Assembly: GCF_003418935.1 (NCBI RefSeq)
Contig: NZ_QVMT01000002.1
Location: 310,001-374,000 of the forward strand
Source of the DNA: Emticicia sp. C21
GTDB lineage: Bacteria > Bacteroidota > Bacteroidia > Cytophagales > Spirosomataceae
Reading direction: 5' to 3'
DNA length: 64,000 nucleotides
Part shown: positions 1-8,469 of the stretch, piece by piece
Position numbering within the stretch: the stretch's first letter is position 1
Layout: the number at the start of each line of letters is the position of its first letter
Program-made: the position numbers and the translations under genes
Notes under the pieces: generated by a model
Seen by the model: only the letters and a program-made list of their open reading frames with translations
Told to the model about the DNA's origin: nothing
Databases searched by the model: none

Positions 1-1065
1 TACTTTATTCTGGCTTACCAGACGTGCTTTTTCCAGAGCCTTTAAAATATCCTTGTCTTCGGTTTTATCTTTGATTTTATCTTTTTTCCGAGGGCGTTTT
101 GTCCCATCTTCCGTCACGAAACTGTCTAAGATTCCCTCAATTGTTTTTGTTTCTACCTTTAATTCAGAAGCTGTATTTTGTATGGTTTCATTGACGTACT
201 TTTCCAGAATATTTTCAATTTTCCCGACAAACTTAAGGGTATCGTCAGTGATAGTAACCGCTGGCAAAGCCTCTTCAGAATGCTCTTGCGTTGCATCATT
301 ACTATAGGCATAATCCCATAAACGAGAGAGATATACCTGTAAATATGCCAACTGGCTGGTGGCATTGCCTTCAATCAAATTGGTTTGTATCTGTTCTTCT
401 ATGCTTTCACCACTGCTAATATTAAATCTTTTAAACGATTTCGTGATTACTTCCTCTACATCAGACGGTTTCATGGACTCTATACGCGCCCTGAAATCAA
501 ATAAAGTGGGGAGATACCATTCATACTTATACAGTTCGCCTAAAAACTCTTCTCTGATAATAAAAATTATTTTAACGATACCGATTTCCGATAAAGACTT
601 AATGGTTTTTAAAAGCTGTGCTAGTTCTCCTATTTCTCCATCTGCATTTAACCCGTTTTTTTTATCTGCCAAGGTAAATACCTCTTCAAACTGGTCTAAA
701 AACAAATAAATTGGCCGGTAATATTTGCGATAAATGTCTTTTACGTATGCTACTATATCAGTACTCTGTTGATCAAGTTTTATTTGCTGTAAAGCCGCCA
801 GAATACTCTGATTGAAATTTCCGTTTCTGGTTACGAACAACGGTATCCAATCGGGCATACTGTATTTCCGGCTTAATCCACACTGAATAAGACTTGTTTT
901 GCCTGTGCCGGATGGGCCATATACCAAAACAATATTACTTGCAGATAGTAGCTCGTATAGCTTATGCTCTTCATCGGTTCGGCCATAGAAAAGGTCAATG
1001 TCACTCCCCCGATAAGGTGCCAGAAATTTAAAGGGGTTCTTTATTGGAGAGGGTTCAATCGTCAT
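1..1065 (-). CDS. STAND-type P-loop NTPase (nSTAND1-like), partial
   Basis: The reading frame starts at 1065 and is open to the left edge, so at least 355 residues are present and the C-terminus is missing. An FYGR motif at residues 26-29, a Walker A GPSGTGKT at 50-57 and a Walker B YLFLDQFEEVF at 120-130 are those of novel STAND NTPases, which act as ATP-driven sensors or switches. A Lys/Asp-rich linker follows near residues 325-345. No effector domain precedes the NTPase: only about 25 residues stand before the FxGR motif. The start lies 3 bases after the stop of the CHAT gene, so the two are co-transcribed. In known conflict systems such an NTPase is usually fused to or paired with a caspase or CHAT effector; here the effectors would act in trans. 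The sensor (often WD40 or TPR) would lie beyond the window. Confidence 0.82.
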   Translation of the reverse strand, partial: MTIEPSPIKNPFKFLAPYRGSDIDLFYGRTDEEHKLYELLSASNIVLVYGPSGTGKTSLIQCGLSRKYSMPDWIPLFVTRNGNFNQSILAALQQIKLDQQSTDIVAYVKDIYRKYYRPIYLFLDQFEEVFTLADKKNGLNADGEIGELAQLLKTIKSLSEIGIVKIIFIIREEFLGELYKYEWYLPTLFDFRARIESMKPSDVEEVITKSFKRFNISSGESIEEQIQTNLIEGNATSQLAYLQVYLSRLWDYAYSNDATQEHSEEALPAVTITDDTLKFVGKIENILEKYVNETIQNTASELKVETKTIEGILDSFVTEDGTKRPRKKDKIKDKTEDKDILKALEKARLVSQNKV

Positions 1066-1068
1066 TTT

Positions 1069-2838
1069 TCAGGAAATTAGCTTATTGAAATGATTGAATT
1101 GGTCATTGATGTCATTGAAAACAACCCGCATTTCTCTAGTATCTGAAATGATAAATGGCATATCTTTAGCCCATAGAGACTCATACGTATATTTATTATT
1201 GGCTATTGTATCAATATAAGAAATATGCGTAAGTGCCTCTTTTTCATACTTTATATTCTTATCAATTAGAAAGGGAGATAAATTCAGATATTGGTCTGAT
1301 TCTATAGACTTCAAGGAATCTTCTAAATCAATTACCACATCCTGCGACACATCTCTGATCTTGGTCATTAATACTGAAAAACTATCTGGTGTCGATTCTA
1401 TTTTTGCCCCCCCTTTTCTATCGTCGGTATCGATTATTTCTGAATCTTTCCATTCATATACTGATAACTCTAAACCAAAACGGGCTTTTGGATGGGTTCT
1501 GTTTTTATATACTGTAATGTTTTTAATAGAAAGAAACTGATAGTTTACAAGAAACAAATTCTGTCCTATCAGATCAACAAGCATTTCCTCAGCACTTTCG
1601 CACCACCGGTTTAACTGACTCTCTTTTAGATTAGAGTTATGAGTTATATCGTCATTAAGTTTCTCAAAAAATTTGGCTACTTCGTCAAGTACATCAATTT
1701 TGAGCTCTATTAACTCCTTTACAAAAAGCTTAGAGTTATCAATATTCAACGCCTTCAACCATGCGTTCAACCATTCTATACCCGCCTTCAAGGGCTTGAT
1801 TTTATTAATTTTTTTAGAAACTGCTTCTTCAAAAACTAATTTTAATGGTTCAGTAGAGGTTTGCTTGTTTTTAACCAGAGAATCACGAATTAAAGATAAA
1901 GTAATACTTAATAATACTTCCTGAATAGTCTGGTAGAATTGTATACATTTCTCCAATCTAGTGATGGTTGGCTTATCGAACCGTTTACCTATATCAATAG
2001 TGCTATTGCCTGTTGACTCGGCACAAAGATCAAAAATCAATTTGCTGATAAACTGTGGAAATAACTTCCATATCTCGGCTCTAGCTCCTTCGTAGTCATT
2101 ATAATTACAAACTTTGAGATTGGGTTTACATAAAGCCTCAAAGAGGCAATCTTTCAGGTATTCATTAGGTTCATAGTCACCACTGTTTTTAAATTTTTTA
2201 ACTTCCTTGTAAACTGTCCAATGGTTGCTTGTTTCTTCATTCACTCTCAAAATCCAGATATTGTCTATCGTATTCGATTCGTCTAAAAACCTGCCTATCT
2301 GCTTATCACTTTCAATTTTACCTCCATTACCTCTATAACTTTCTGCTTTCTTTAGAGCTTCGTCAAAAGCTTTTTCGATGGTTTCTTCATCGAATAAGTT
2401 TTCAAACAGAACCTGAGAAAATGTACTGGCAGATAAATCGCCTACTGCCGACTCCGTCGCAATAACTATTGGTGTCTTAATCGCTTCAATAAACCTTATA
2501 TGACCCTGTGAGTTGCAACCGTTTAAAATAACTAATTGTAGGTTTCCGCACTTTTCCAACTCATTAGCAAGACCTTTGGCAGACATTCTATGCTCTTCCG
2601 TCTCTATGCTAAGTCCGTCTGCATGCCCACTATACATAAACAGCACAATATGGTCTTTACATTCCTCTATCACTTCTCCAATATCAGAGATAGTTGCGTT
2701 TTCAACTACTCTTATTCTAAAATAATAGTCGTGCTTAGACAGAATTTTCCTTATTTTTTCAATTTCGACCTTTAAATATTCTAAAGGACGTTCCAGATTG
2801 TTGGCAAAAGCAACTAAGATTGTTGGCCTGTTATCCAT
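1069..2838 (-). CDS. CHAT-like caspase-fold protein with unknown C-terminal region
   Basis: 589 residues. The first about 210 residues look like a CHAT (caspase HetF-associated) protease: a beta strand ending in YSGHADG puts the catalytic His at 72, and VILNGCNSQG puts the catalytic Cys at 108, followed by the strand IVIATES. The remaining about 380 residues are helical and charged and match nothing I recognise; they could be a regulatory or recognition part. No signal peptide, so cytoplasmic. It lies between a caspase-hydrolase fusion (stop 38 bases upstream) and a STAND NTPase (start 3 bases downstream), all on one strand. By family knowledge CHAT proteases cut a partner protein after a signal. 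The target here is unknown; the neighbouring fusion protein is one possibility. Confidence 0.72.
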   Translation of the reverse strand: MDNRPTILVAFANNLERPLEYLKVEIEKIRKILSKHDYYFRIRVVENATISDIGEVIEECKDHIVLFMYSGHADGLSIETEEHRMSAKGLANELEKCGNLQLVILNGCNSQGHIRFIEAIKTPIVIATESAVGDLSASTFSQVLFENLFDEETIEKAFDEALKKAESYRGNGGKIESDKQIGRFLDESNTIDNIWILRVNEETSNHWTVYKEVKKFKNSGDYEPNEYLKDCLFEALCKPNLKVCNYNDYEGARAEIWKLFPQFISKLIFDLCAESTGNSTIDIGKRFDKPTITRLEKCIQFYQTIQEVLLSITLSLIRDSLVKNKQTSTEPLKLVFEEAVSKKINKIKPLKAGIEWLNAWLKALNIDNSKLFVKELIELKIDVLDEVAKFFEKLNDDITHNSNLKESQLNRWCESAEEMLVDLIGQNLFLVNYQFLSIKNITVYKNRTHPKARFGLELSVYEWKDSEIIDTDDRKGGAKIESTPDSFSVLMTKIRDVSQDVVIDLEDSLKSIESDQYLNLSPFLIDKNIKYEKEALTHISYIDTIANNKYTYESLWAKDMPFIISDTREMRVVFNDINDQFNHFNKLIS

Positions 2839-2876
2839 TTTTTTATTAATAAAGGTCTGTTTTTTTTGGAGCTAAA

Positions 2877-5800
2877 TTATTCTAACAACCATTTATGCAT
2901 CATCTCAACACTACCTGATTCTTCATAATACAGCACGTGAGGGCAGCCAGGTTCTTCTTTAACCGGCTTTGGCGAGCGCATACCATCAACCCGTTTGATA
3001 TCAGCAGTATAAACTGCTATATCATGTTCTTCCCCTTCATGAAATACATTACCAATACTTAGTAATAGTCTTTTTCCTGCTCGGTCAAACCATTTTTCAC
3101 CATCAACTACATATTTATCAATGCGCCCCGCCAGAATATAATACGCAATATGGGGGTCGTTAGCAATGTTCAAATCTCTGATAAAACCAGAGGCGCGATC
3201 CATTTGCGCTAATGTGTGTGTAATTGTTGTACTTTTGCGTAAGACCACAATCAAACCTGCAGCCCAGGATAAATAGGGAGCGGCAAAGGCCAGTCCTAAC
3301 CCAAAGGTGAGGGCATCTGAAGCAAAGGAAAGATAACCCGGTATTGCTCCCAGAGCAGACCCTCCATTGGGAGTTCCTGCCATAATCAATTTTTCAACCA
3401 ATTTACCTTTCCCGAGTTTTTCAATCAGATAGCGTGACACCAATCCTCCCATTGAGTGAGCCACAATCGTTACTTTTTTACCTGAAGTCTCACTTATCCC
3501 AATATTAGATAGTTCATTAATCAGGTTAGCAGCAATCTCTTCTATGGGGGTGTTCAGACATTCATAGTCGAATGTCAGCGCCAGGTCATACTTTGCCTCT
3601 TTCTGTCTATCTGCCTTTACAACTTTACTGATAAACGGAATCATGGCTTCTGTATCGCCGATAATTCCATGAACCAATAATACAATCGTATTAGCTTCTG
3701 CTACTTTCTCTTTAATATCGTCAGTTGTCCGCTCTGCTTTTCCTTTATCAAAATCTATCCGGCGAAGTTGAAAATACTTGGAAGGATTTACCTTAAACAC
3801 TATTTTCATCAGGCAGAATTTAATAGCTCTGCCGATACTTCTGGTTGTGATAGCAAAGCTTTGCTGAGGAGAAGCTTCAGGTAGTTGTTCGATATAAACC
3901 TCCCTTGATCCATTCTCAATAACCTTGCTTGAGCCCATCACAACTAACTCACTATCAACTATGGCAACCGGTACTACGAGTTCTTCCTCAGCAATTGTTT
4001 TATTGGTAATAGTCAGAATAAGAGGTGACTCTGGTGATACATCTCCTTCAATGTTTTGCAATTCGATAATTTGAGAAGAAAGAGACCTTGTGTTACCAAC
4101 TAAATCGACGAGCGCAAATCCATGATTTTTAGCAGCACTTTCTGCTATAAACGTCGAACTCTGAGCGCTTCTGCCAGCGTCGAAAAACTGAGAAAATGTA
4201 ACATCGGCTTTAAGATTCTTATGCGCTTGAAAACTAATATTATTCTCTGCAATGGTTAATGTTTCCGATGGTTTTATCTGATGCACAGATTTAATCATTC
4301 TCAGATTAATATCTTTAGCAACTACCCAATCTAAACTATTTGAATTATTCGGATTGGCTTCATCTATAAATTTGCCACCTCTGAAGGAGCTTCTTGGTTC
4401 TCCCTTCCCATTTTGTGAAAAATCAACATTTAAAGAGAAGTTACTCTGAATAAAAGCTGACAGGTCTATATCCTGTGTACTAGCTATTATTTTAAATAAT
4501 CCATTACTTTCCGTATCGTTTTTCTGACTCTCAAAAAAACCTAATTTACTTTCTTTAACAAGGTATCCTTTTTCTCCGCTTGGAATAACCGTACTCGCTT
4601 TGTTCATGCTGATAATCCCATAAAGTGGCGAGACAAACACTGTATTAAAATACAGGCTTTTCGTTGTATTATTAATTACTTCGATATCATACTCACGAAA
4701 CTCCGTATTTCCTTCACTATCAGTACCTAAGGGTATTTCTATCTTATTTTCTTTAAATTCCTGATATGCCACTTTAAAGATTACTTCGATAGTATCGGCC
4801 GGAATTTTTGATTTTGGATTCCGCAATTTCTTTAGGTTTTCCCAACGGGCAATTTTTTGTAAAGCCGAGTTTATGTCTTGACTATGTATGCTTTGCGCAA
4901 TAAGTTTAATACTTAACCTATGCACAATTTTATAAAGAGCCCCTTCTTTCAATAGCCAGTAATCAGCCTGATCAGGATGTTCTGATGCATCATATTCAAA
5001 TAAAGCAGTTAAACCTTCTACTGGTGCAAATGAATAAACAGAAGCATTTTTCAAGCCGCCAGCTACCTGAAGACCTATATAAGATTTCTCTGTATTCAAA
5101 TTACTATCTATTCTTTTTAAAGTAGCTTCTTCGGGCTCAATATCATCCAATACGGCTTCAGCCATTTTATTACTCGCCTCTAAATTAGTTTCTGACGCTC
5201 CAAAAATCCAGATTTTAATAGTGTCTGCATTTTCGATCGGAAGCCCATGCAAAGCCCCCTTCCCGGCTTTCCATTGCTTTGCAGCTTTATTATAATAAAT
5301 CGGGAAAGTTCGTATCCTATCCGAAATAGTATTGGTTAAAAATAAAGTATGCGGATTGAACTGATTAAAATATTCAAAGTTAGGATGCTGAACCCTCTGT
5401 TTATTTCTTACCTCTATAGAAATTTTTGAAAATAATTCGGCATAAGTAATTCCGCCTCCGGATACGTTTTTCAGACAGGCTACCAATGCACTGGTAAACA
5501 CGCCATGACGCTCGTCATTTTCATACGCTTTTTCAGTATTTTGACAGGCCGACAATAATACATGAGTGGTACGTGGGACACTTATTTCACCAGTTTCCAG
5601 CAACTGTCGCTCGTAATATCCGTCCAGATAACTCTCTAAAAATCGCGTATTGGCATCTTTTGGAATCTGGCGTACAGCAGCCAGATGTACGGTGTCTCTT
5701 GTACCAGAACCCGAATGGCAGGAATCCAGACATACAACAATCTGTTGGGTCTTTTTGCCTATTTCAGCCAGCAAAACGGCCAATTCTTTATCTGCCAGAT

Positions 5801-6158
5801 CAGACCCGCCTGCTTGTCGGCTATCATAGCAAACTAATGTTTCGTTTTTCCGGCTCGGCTCTATTTCCCAGAAAGCCTGAGGGGAGTTTTCGGTAGAGCC
5901 ATGCCCTGAATAGTAGAATAAGACCGTATCCTGCGCCGAAGCCTTGGATAAGTGAGTTCTGAAAGCATCAATAATAGCTTTTCTTGTAGCTTTTTCGTTT
6001 GAAAGCGTTTGTATAGCAGGCTGTAAATGGCTATATTTTTCCAGCAGGATTTTTTCTATTGACAGAATATCGTTTACACAACCACTCAGTTGTGGAATGC
6101 CATCAGGGTATTTGTCAATGCCCACAAGTAGAGCAAAGAATTTTTTCGGATTTGTCAT
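2877..6158 (-). CDS. Caspase (peptidase C14) fused to an alpha/beta hydrolase
   Basis: 1093 residues. Residues 1-270 are a metacaspase-type p20 domain: LLVGIDKY near the start, FYYSGHG with catalytic His86 and VCLDSCHSG with catalytic Cys147. Residues about 300-810 are mostly beta-rich and unrecognised. From about 821 the chain is a lipase-like alpha/beta hydrolase: LLVHGIIGD (829-834 oxyanion region), nucleophile elbow AHSMGG with Ser902, and a late His in GCPHVLYY near 1074 that could complete the triad. A hydrophobic stretch lies near 940-975, which could touch membranes. No signal peptide. First gene of the operon with the CHAT and STAND genes. Inference: a two-activity effector (protease plus lipase or esterase), perhaps kept silent or released by proteolysis. 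Confidence 0.85.
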   Translation of the reverse strand: MTNPKKFFALLVGIDKYPDGIPQLSGCVNDILSIEKILLEKYSHLQPAIQTLSNEKATRKAIIDAFRTHLSKASAQDTVLFYYSGHGSTENSPQAFWEIEPSRKNETLVCYDSRQAGGSDLADKELAVLLAEIGKKTQQIVVCLDSCHSGSGTRDTVHLAAVRQIPKDANTRFLESYLDGYYERQLLETGEISVPRTTHVLLSACQNTEKAYENDERHGVFTSALVACLKNVSGGGITYAELFSKISIEVRNKQRVQHPNFEYFNQFNPHTLFLTNTISDRIRTFPIYYNKAAKQWKAGKGALHGLPIENADTIKIWIFGASETNLEASNKMAEAVLDDIEPEEATLKRIDSNLNTEKSYIGLQVAGGLKNASVYSFAPVEGLTALFEYDASEHPDQADYWLLKEGALYKIVHRLSIKLIAQSIHSQDINSALQKIARWENLKKLRNPKSKIPADTIEVIFKVAYQEFKENKIEIPLGTDSEGNTEFREYDIEVINNTTKSLYFNTVFVSPLYGIISMNKASTVIPSGEKGYLVKESKLGFFESQKNDTESNGLFKIIASTQDIDLSAFIQSNFSLNVDFSQNGKGEPRSSFRGGKFIDEANPNNSNSLDWVVAKDINLRMIKSVHQIKPSETLTIAENNISFQAHKNLKADVTFSQFFDAGRSAQSSTFIAESAAKNHGFALVDLVGNTRSLSSQIIELQNIEGDVSPESPLILTITNKTIAEEELVVPVAIVDSELVVMGSSKVIENGSREVYIEQLPEASPQQSFAITTRSIGRAIKFCLMKIVFKVNPSKYFQLRRIDFDKGKAERTTDDIKEKVAEANTIVLLVHGIIGDTEAMIPFISKVVKADRQKEAKYDLALTFDYECLNTPIEEIAANLINELSNIGISETSGKKVTIVAHSMGGLVSRYLIEKLGKGKLVEKLIMAGTPNGGSALGAIPGYLSFASDALTFGLGLAFAAPYLSWAAGLIVVLRKSTTITHTLAQMDRASGFIRDLNIANDPHIAYYILAGRIDKYVVDGEKWFDRAGKRLLLSIGNVFHEGEEHDIAVYTADIKRVDGMRSPKPVKEEPGCPHVLYYEESGSVEMMHKWLLE

Positions 6159-6502
6159 AGCGGCTAATTAGGTTGATAGAAACAAATTTTTACGGAGGTT
6201 GCAGGTAGTATATGGTAATGCCATTATACTCTTTTGAGATATGAGTTTGACATCAAATTCTTAAATGTAAGAAAATTTAGGATAAATAAGATATCAATAC
6301 TAGTGTTTTTATTATTCGGTCAAATAAATGTTGGTTATTAATTAAAGCTTATATTAAGTTATCGAATATTATTATAATTTATCATGTTTGACAACTAAGT
6401 TTATAGAATATAAACCTTTAAATATTTGCAGATAAGTAGTTATAAAACTGATATTAAAAGCAGAGTAGCAGTAACTTTAAATAATGGATTAGACGCATTT
6501 TA
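6159..6502. other. Gene-free leader region of the caspase operon
   Basis: AT-rich stretch between the start of the caspase-hydrolase gene and the left end of the insertion sequence. It should hold the promoter of the minus-strand operon. A loose TAAAAATTTG lies about 25 bases upstream of the start on the minus strand but is not a clean match to TAnnTTTG. I see no ORF, no RNA gene and no clear operator. Confidence 0.4.
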
Positions 6503-7382
6503 GAGGATGTTTAAATTTTGAAGAAAGGGCATCAGTTGCTTAAATTTAAAGCGACCAAACTCAAAATTTAATGCAAACTCAATTCGAGGAATTGACTGAT
6601 GCCCAATGGCAAGTTATTAAAGAAATTTTAAAGGATACTAGAAAACGTAAACATAATTTAAGAGATGTTGTAAATGGAATACTAGAAATTCTTCGGACAG
6701 GAACCCAATGGAGAAATCTAAATCATTCCAAATTAACCTGGCAAGTTATCTATTATTACTTTCGCAGATGGAAAGCAAACGGAACTTTAGAGAGACTCAA
6801 TAGTTCTCTAAATGCAAAAGAGAGAACACGTCAAAACAAAGAAGCAACACCAAGTTTATTATGTATTGCTAGTCAGTCAATTAAATCAGTTGCTTTTATA
6901 AGTCAACATAAAGGTATTGATGTCAATAAACTTATTAATGGTCGAAAAAGGCACCTTATTGTTGATACACTTGGCTTAGTGTGGGGAGTGATTGTACATG
7001 CAGCAGATATCCATGATGGGACAAAGGCTCATCTATTGATAGAGCATTGTTTAGGTTATTTAAAAAGAATGAATCGGATCGCCGAAGCGAAAAGTACTAG
7101 TCGATGATGCTTACAAAAAGGTTTTTTACGATTGGGTTCAAAATAATATTATTGGCTTAGAAGTAGAGTTCGCTTCAAAGCCACCCACAGAAAGAGGGTT
7201 TGTTCCTGTAAAGTGGAGATGGGTTAATGAAAGAACTTTTGGATGGCTAAATTTCTTCAGAAGGCACTCAAAAGACTATGAAAAAACCACTAAAAGTGCA
7301 GAAGCTTGGATTTTGTGGGTCAATTGCCAAATAATTCTCAACCGATTATGAAAAATGACAAATTTAATTTTTAAACATGTTC
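6503..7382 (+). mobile_element. IS5-type insertion sequence, 880 bp
   Basis: The ends are imperfect terminal inverted repeats: the left begins GAGGATGTTTAAATTTTGAA and the right, read inward on the other strand, GAACATGTTTAAAAATTAAA, with 15 of 20 matches. A 3-bp direct repeat TTA flanks it at 6500-6502 and 7383-7385, as expected for TNA targets of the IS427-like group of IS5. One transposase gene, split between two frames, fills it. It sits between the caspase operon and a broken lipoprotein gene. Confidence 0.85.
6571..7351 (+). pseudogene. IS5-family transposase, split by a +1 frame change
   Basis: The first part (6571-7107, 178 residues) has the N-terminal DUF4096-type helix region (LTDAQWQVIKEIL, GTQWRNL, YYYFRRW) and the start of the DDE domain (GRKRHLIVDTLGL, ADIHDG). 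The second part is open in the +1 frame from about 7091 to the stop at 7349-7351 and carries KVLVDDAYKKVF, PTERGFVPVKWRWVNERTFGW and FFRRHSKDYE, the rest of the DDE domain including the catalytic Glu region. The change falls near 7075-7093. No classic X XXY YYZ -1 slippery site fits a +1 join, so a one-base insertion is the simplest reading, although some relatives use two overlapping frames on purpose. Confidence 0.8.
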
Positions 7383-7543
7383 TTACTTGTAGCTTCGAAT
7401 AAGGAAGAATCTAAATTATTATTTTAGCGTTGATTATATGATAATTTTATGAACATTTTAGTCTTTTAAACCATTACTTATAAACTATTCAAAACCCTTT
7501 ATTGTAAGCTGTCGTTTTAAAGAAGTCAGCATTTTGTTCAAAT

Positions 7544-7609
7544 AAGTAGGGCTGATTAATATATATTTTTCATTTGGAAAATATATTTACAACCTCTTTT
7601 GCCCTACTT
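7544..7609. terminator. Long nested hairpin between the IS and the lipoprotein gene
   Basis: The outer arms AAGTAGGGC (7544-7552) and GCCCTACTT (7601-7609) are perfect complements. Inside, AATATATATTTTTC and GAAAATATATT form a second AT stem around the loop atttg. On the plus strand the outer stem runs into TTTTT. It also follows the 3' end of the minus-strand lipoprotein gene, so it may end transcripts from either side. Confidence 0.5.
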
Positions 7610-7640
7610 TTTAAGTAATTAATTCAAATGGTTGTTTAAT

Positions 7641-8167
7641 TTATTTAATCATTTCAGCAATCATTCCCTCAAACTTGCCTGTAGATTTTACATCTAAGTA
7701 AAGAGTTCTTGAAGCAGTATATTGAGAAGGAGGGAAATAGCGGCTTGCAGTTAAGTTGGTTATATTAATATTTATAACAGTTTTATTATTTTCTGGCTTT
7801 ACTCTGACATTCCAGCTACCTGTTATTTTTTCTGGAATCATTGTTTCTCCTAACCCATTCATTAATGTACTGCAAACTACCCAAGCATTCGGTTTTTGAA
7901 GTTTCCACCTGTTGTTTCAAAAGTATAAGATTTTAGAAAAGAATAATCATCAGTTACTATTAATCCACTTGACTTATCAATTATCTTAATTGTAATTCCA
8001 GAAGTGGCAAAAATATCTATCACTTTTGACCAAACATCTTCGACTGATTTTTCAGAATATACCGTGAAAGGTTTCTCTAAATAAGCTCCTTTTATAGGTA
8101 TACTTTTAGGCCCAGTGCAAGAAAATAAAGCATAAGATAGAAAAAGAAGAGTAAGCATTTTTTTCAT
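7641..8167 (-). pseudogene. Lipoprotein gene broken by a one-base deletion in an A-run
   Basis: The first part (8167-7877, 96 residues) starts with a signal peptide and lipobox, LLFLSYALFSCTG, and continues through VEDVWSKVIDIFATSGI. It ends in GNFKNRMLG plus stop. The other frame continues smoothly as KPNAWVVCSTLMNGLGETM and runs to 7641. If the five A bases at the join (near 7897-7901) were six, one protein of about 176 residues would result, GNFKKPNAWVV and onward. So this is one gene with a homopolymer deletion, or a sequencing error. The family is unknown to me; the fold looks like small outer-membrane lipoproteins with an alpha/beta N-terminal domain. Confidence 0.75.
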
Positions 8168-8224
8168 TTTGTAATTGATTTATAATTAAACATTAGATTT
8201 TACCACCCATATTGCAAATAAAAA

Positions 8225-8377
8225 AGCGTGAAACGCTGCCGCTACTTGCATCCTGAGGGGGTCGAATCCCTGTTACACAAAGTAGAGAACAGCGTCCACG
8301 CATACGGTGGACGCTTGGCTCAACTACCCCTGTGTAACTTGAATTTTCGACCTTTCAGGATACAGGTTTGTTTCGCT
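8225..8377 (-). ncRNA. Large nested cruciform, candidate structured RNA or replication/attachment hairpin
   Basis: About 153 bases fold into one long interrupted hairpin. From the inside out: AGCGTCCAC with GTGGACGCT around a 7-base loop; GAG with CTC; GTTACACA with TGTGTAAC; TCGAA with TTCGA continued by GG-CC and G-T pairs; ATCCTGA with TCAGGAT; and GAAAC with GTTTC plus AGCG-CGCT at the base. On the minus strand the 3' end reads AGCGTTTCACGCTTTTTT, a small hairpin with a T-run, which favours a minus-strand transcript. The shape (closing stem, asymmetric internal loops, long apical arm) recalls 6S RNA, but I cannot confirm the family. It lies beside a Rep-bearing integrated element, so a rolling-circle origin or attachment cruciform is an alternative. 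Confidence 0.45.
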
Positions 8378-8469
8378 AAACGCTAAAAACTAATATGTCT
8401 TTTATTACTATTTTTTACTCTATAGCTTAAAATTTTATAACACTAACACAAAAATAAAATTTCTCAGGA

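Noticed and set aside
7075-7093. Programmed -1 frameshift in the transposase
   Set aside because: The downstream frame is +1 and no classic slippery heptamer fits, so a mutation is the simpler view unless other copies show the same arrangement.
8258-8276. tRNA-like T-arm (GTCGAATCCC)
   Set aside because: The T-loop lacks one base and no acceptor, D or anticodon arm can be built; the sequence is explained by the nested hairpin.
8225-8377. Integron attC site
   Set aside because: The arm sequences GTTACAC/GTGTAAC are in the wrong orientation for attC core sites and no integron integrase is present.
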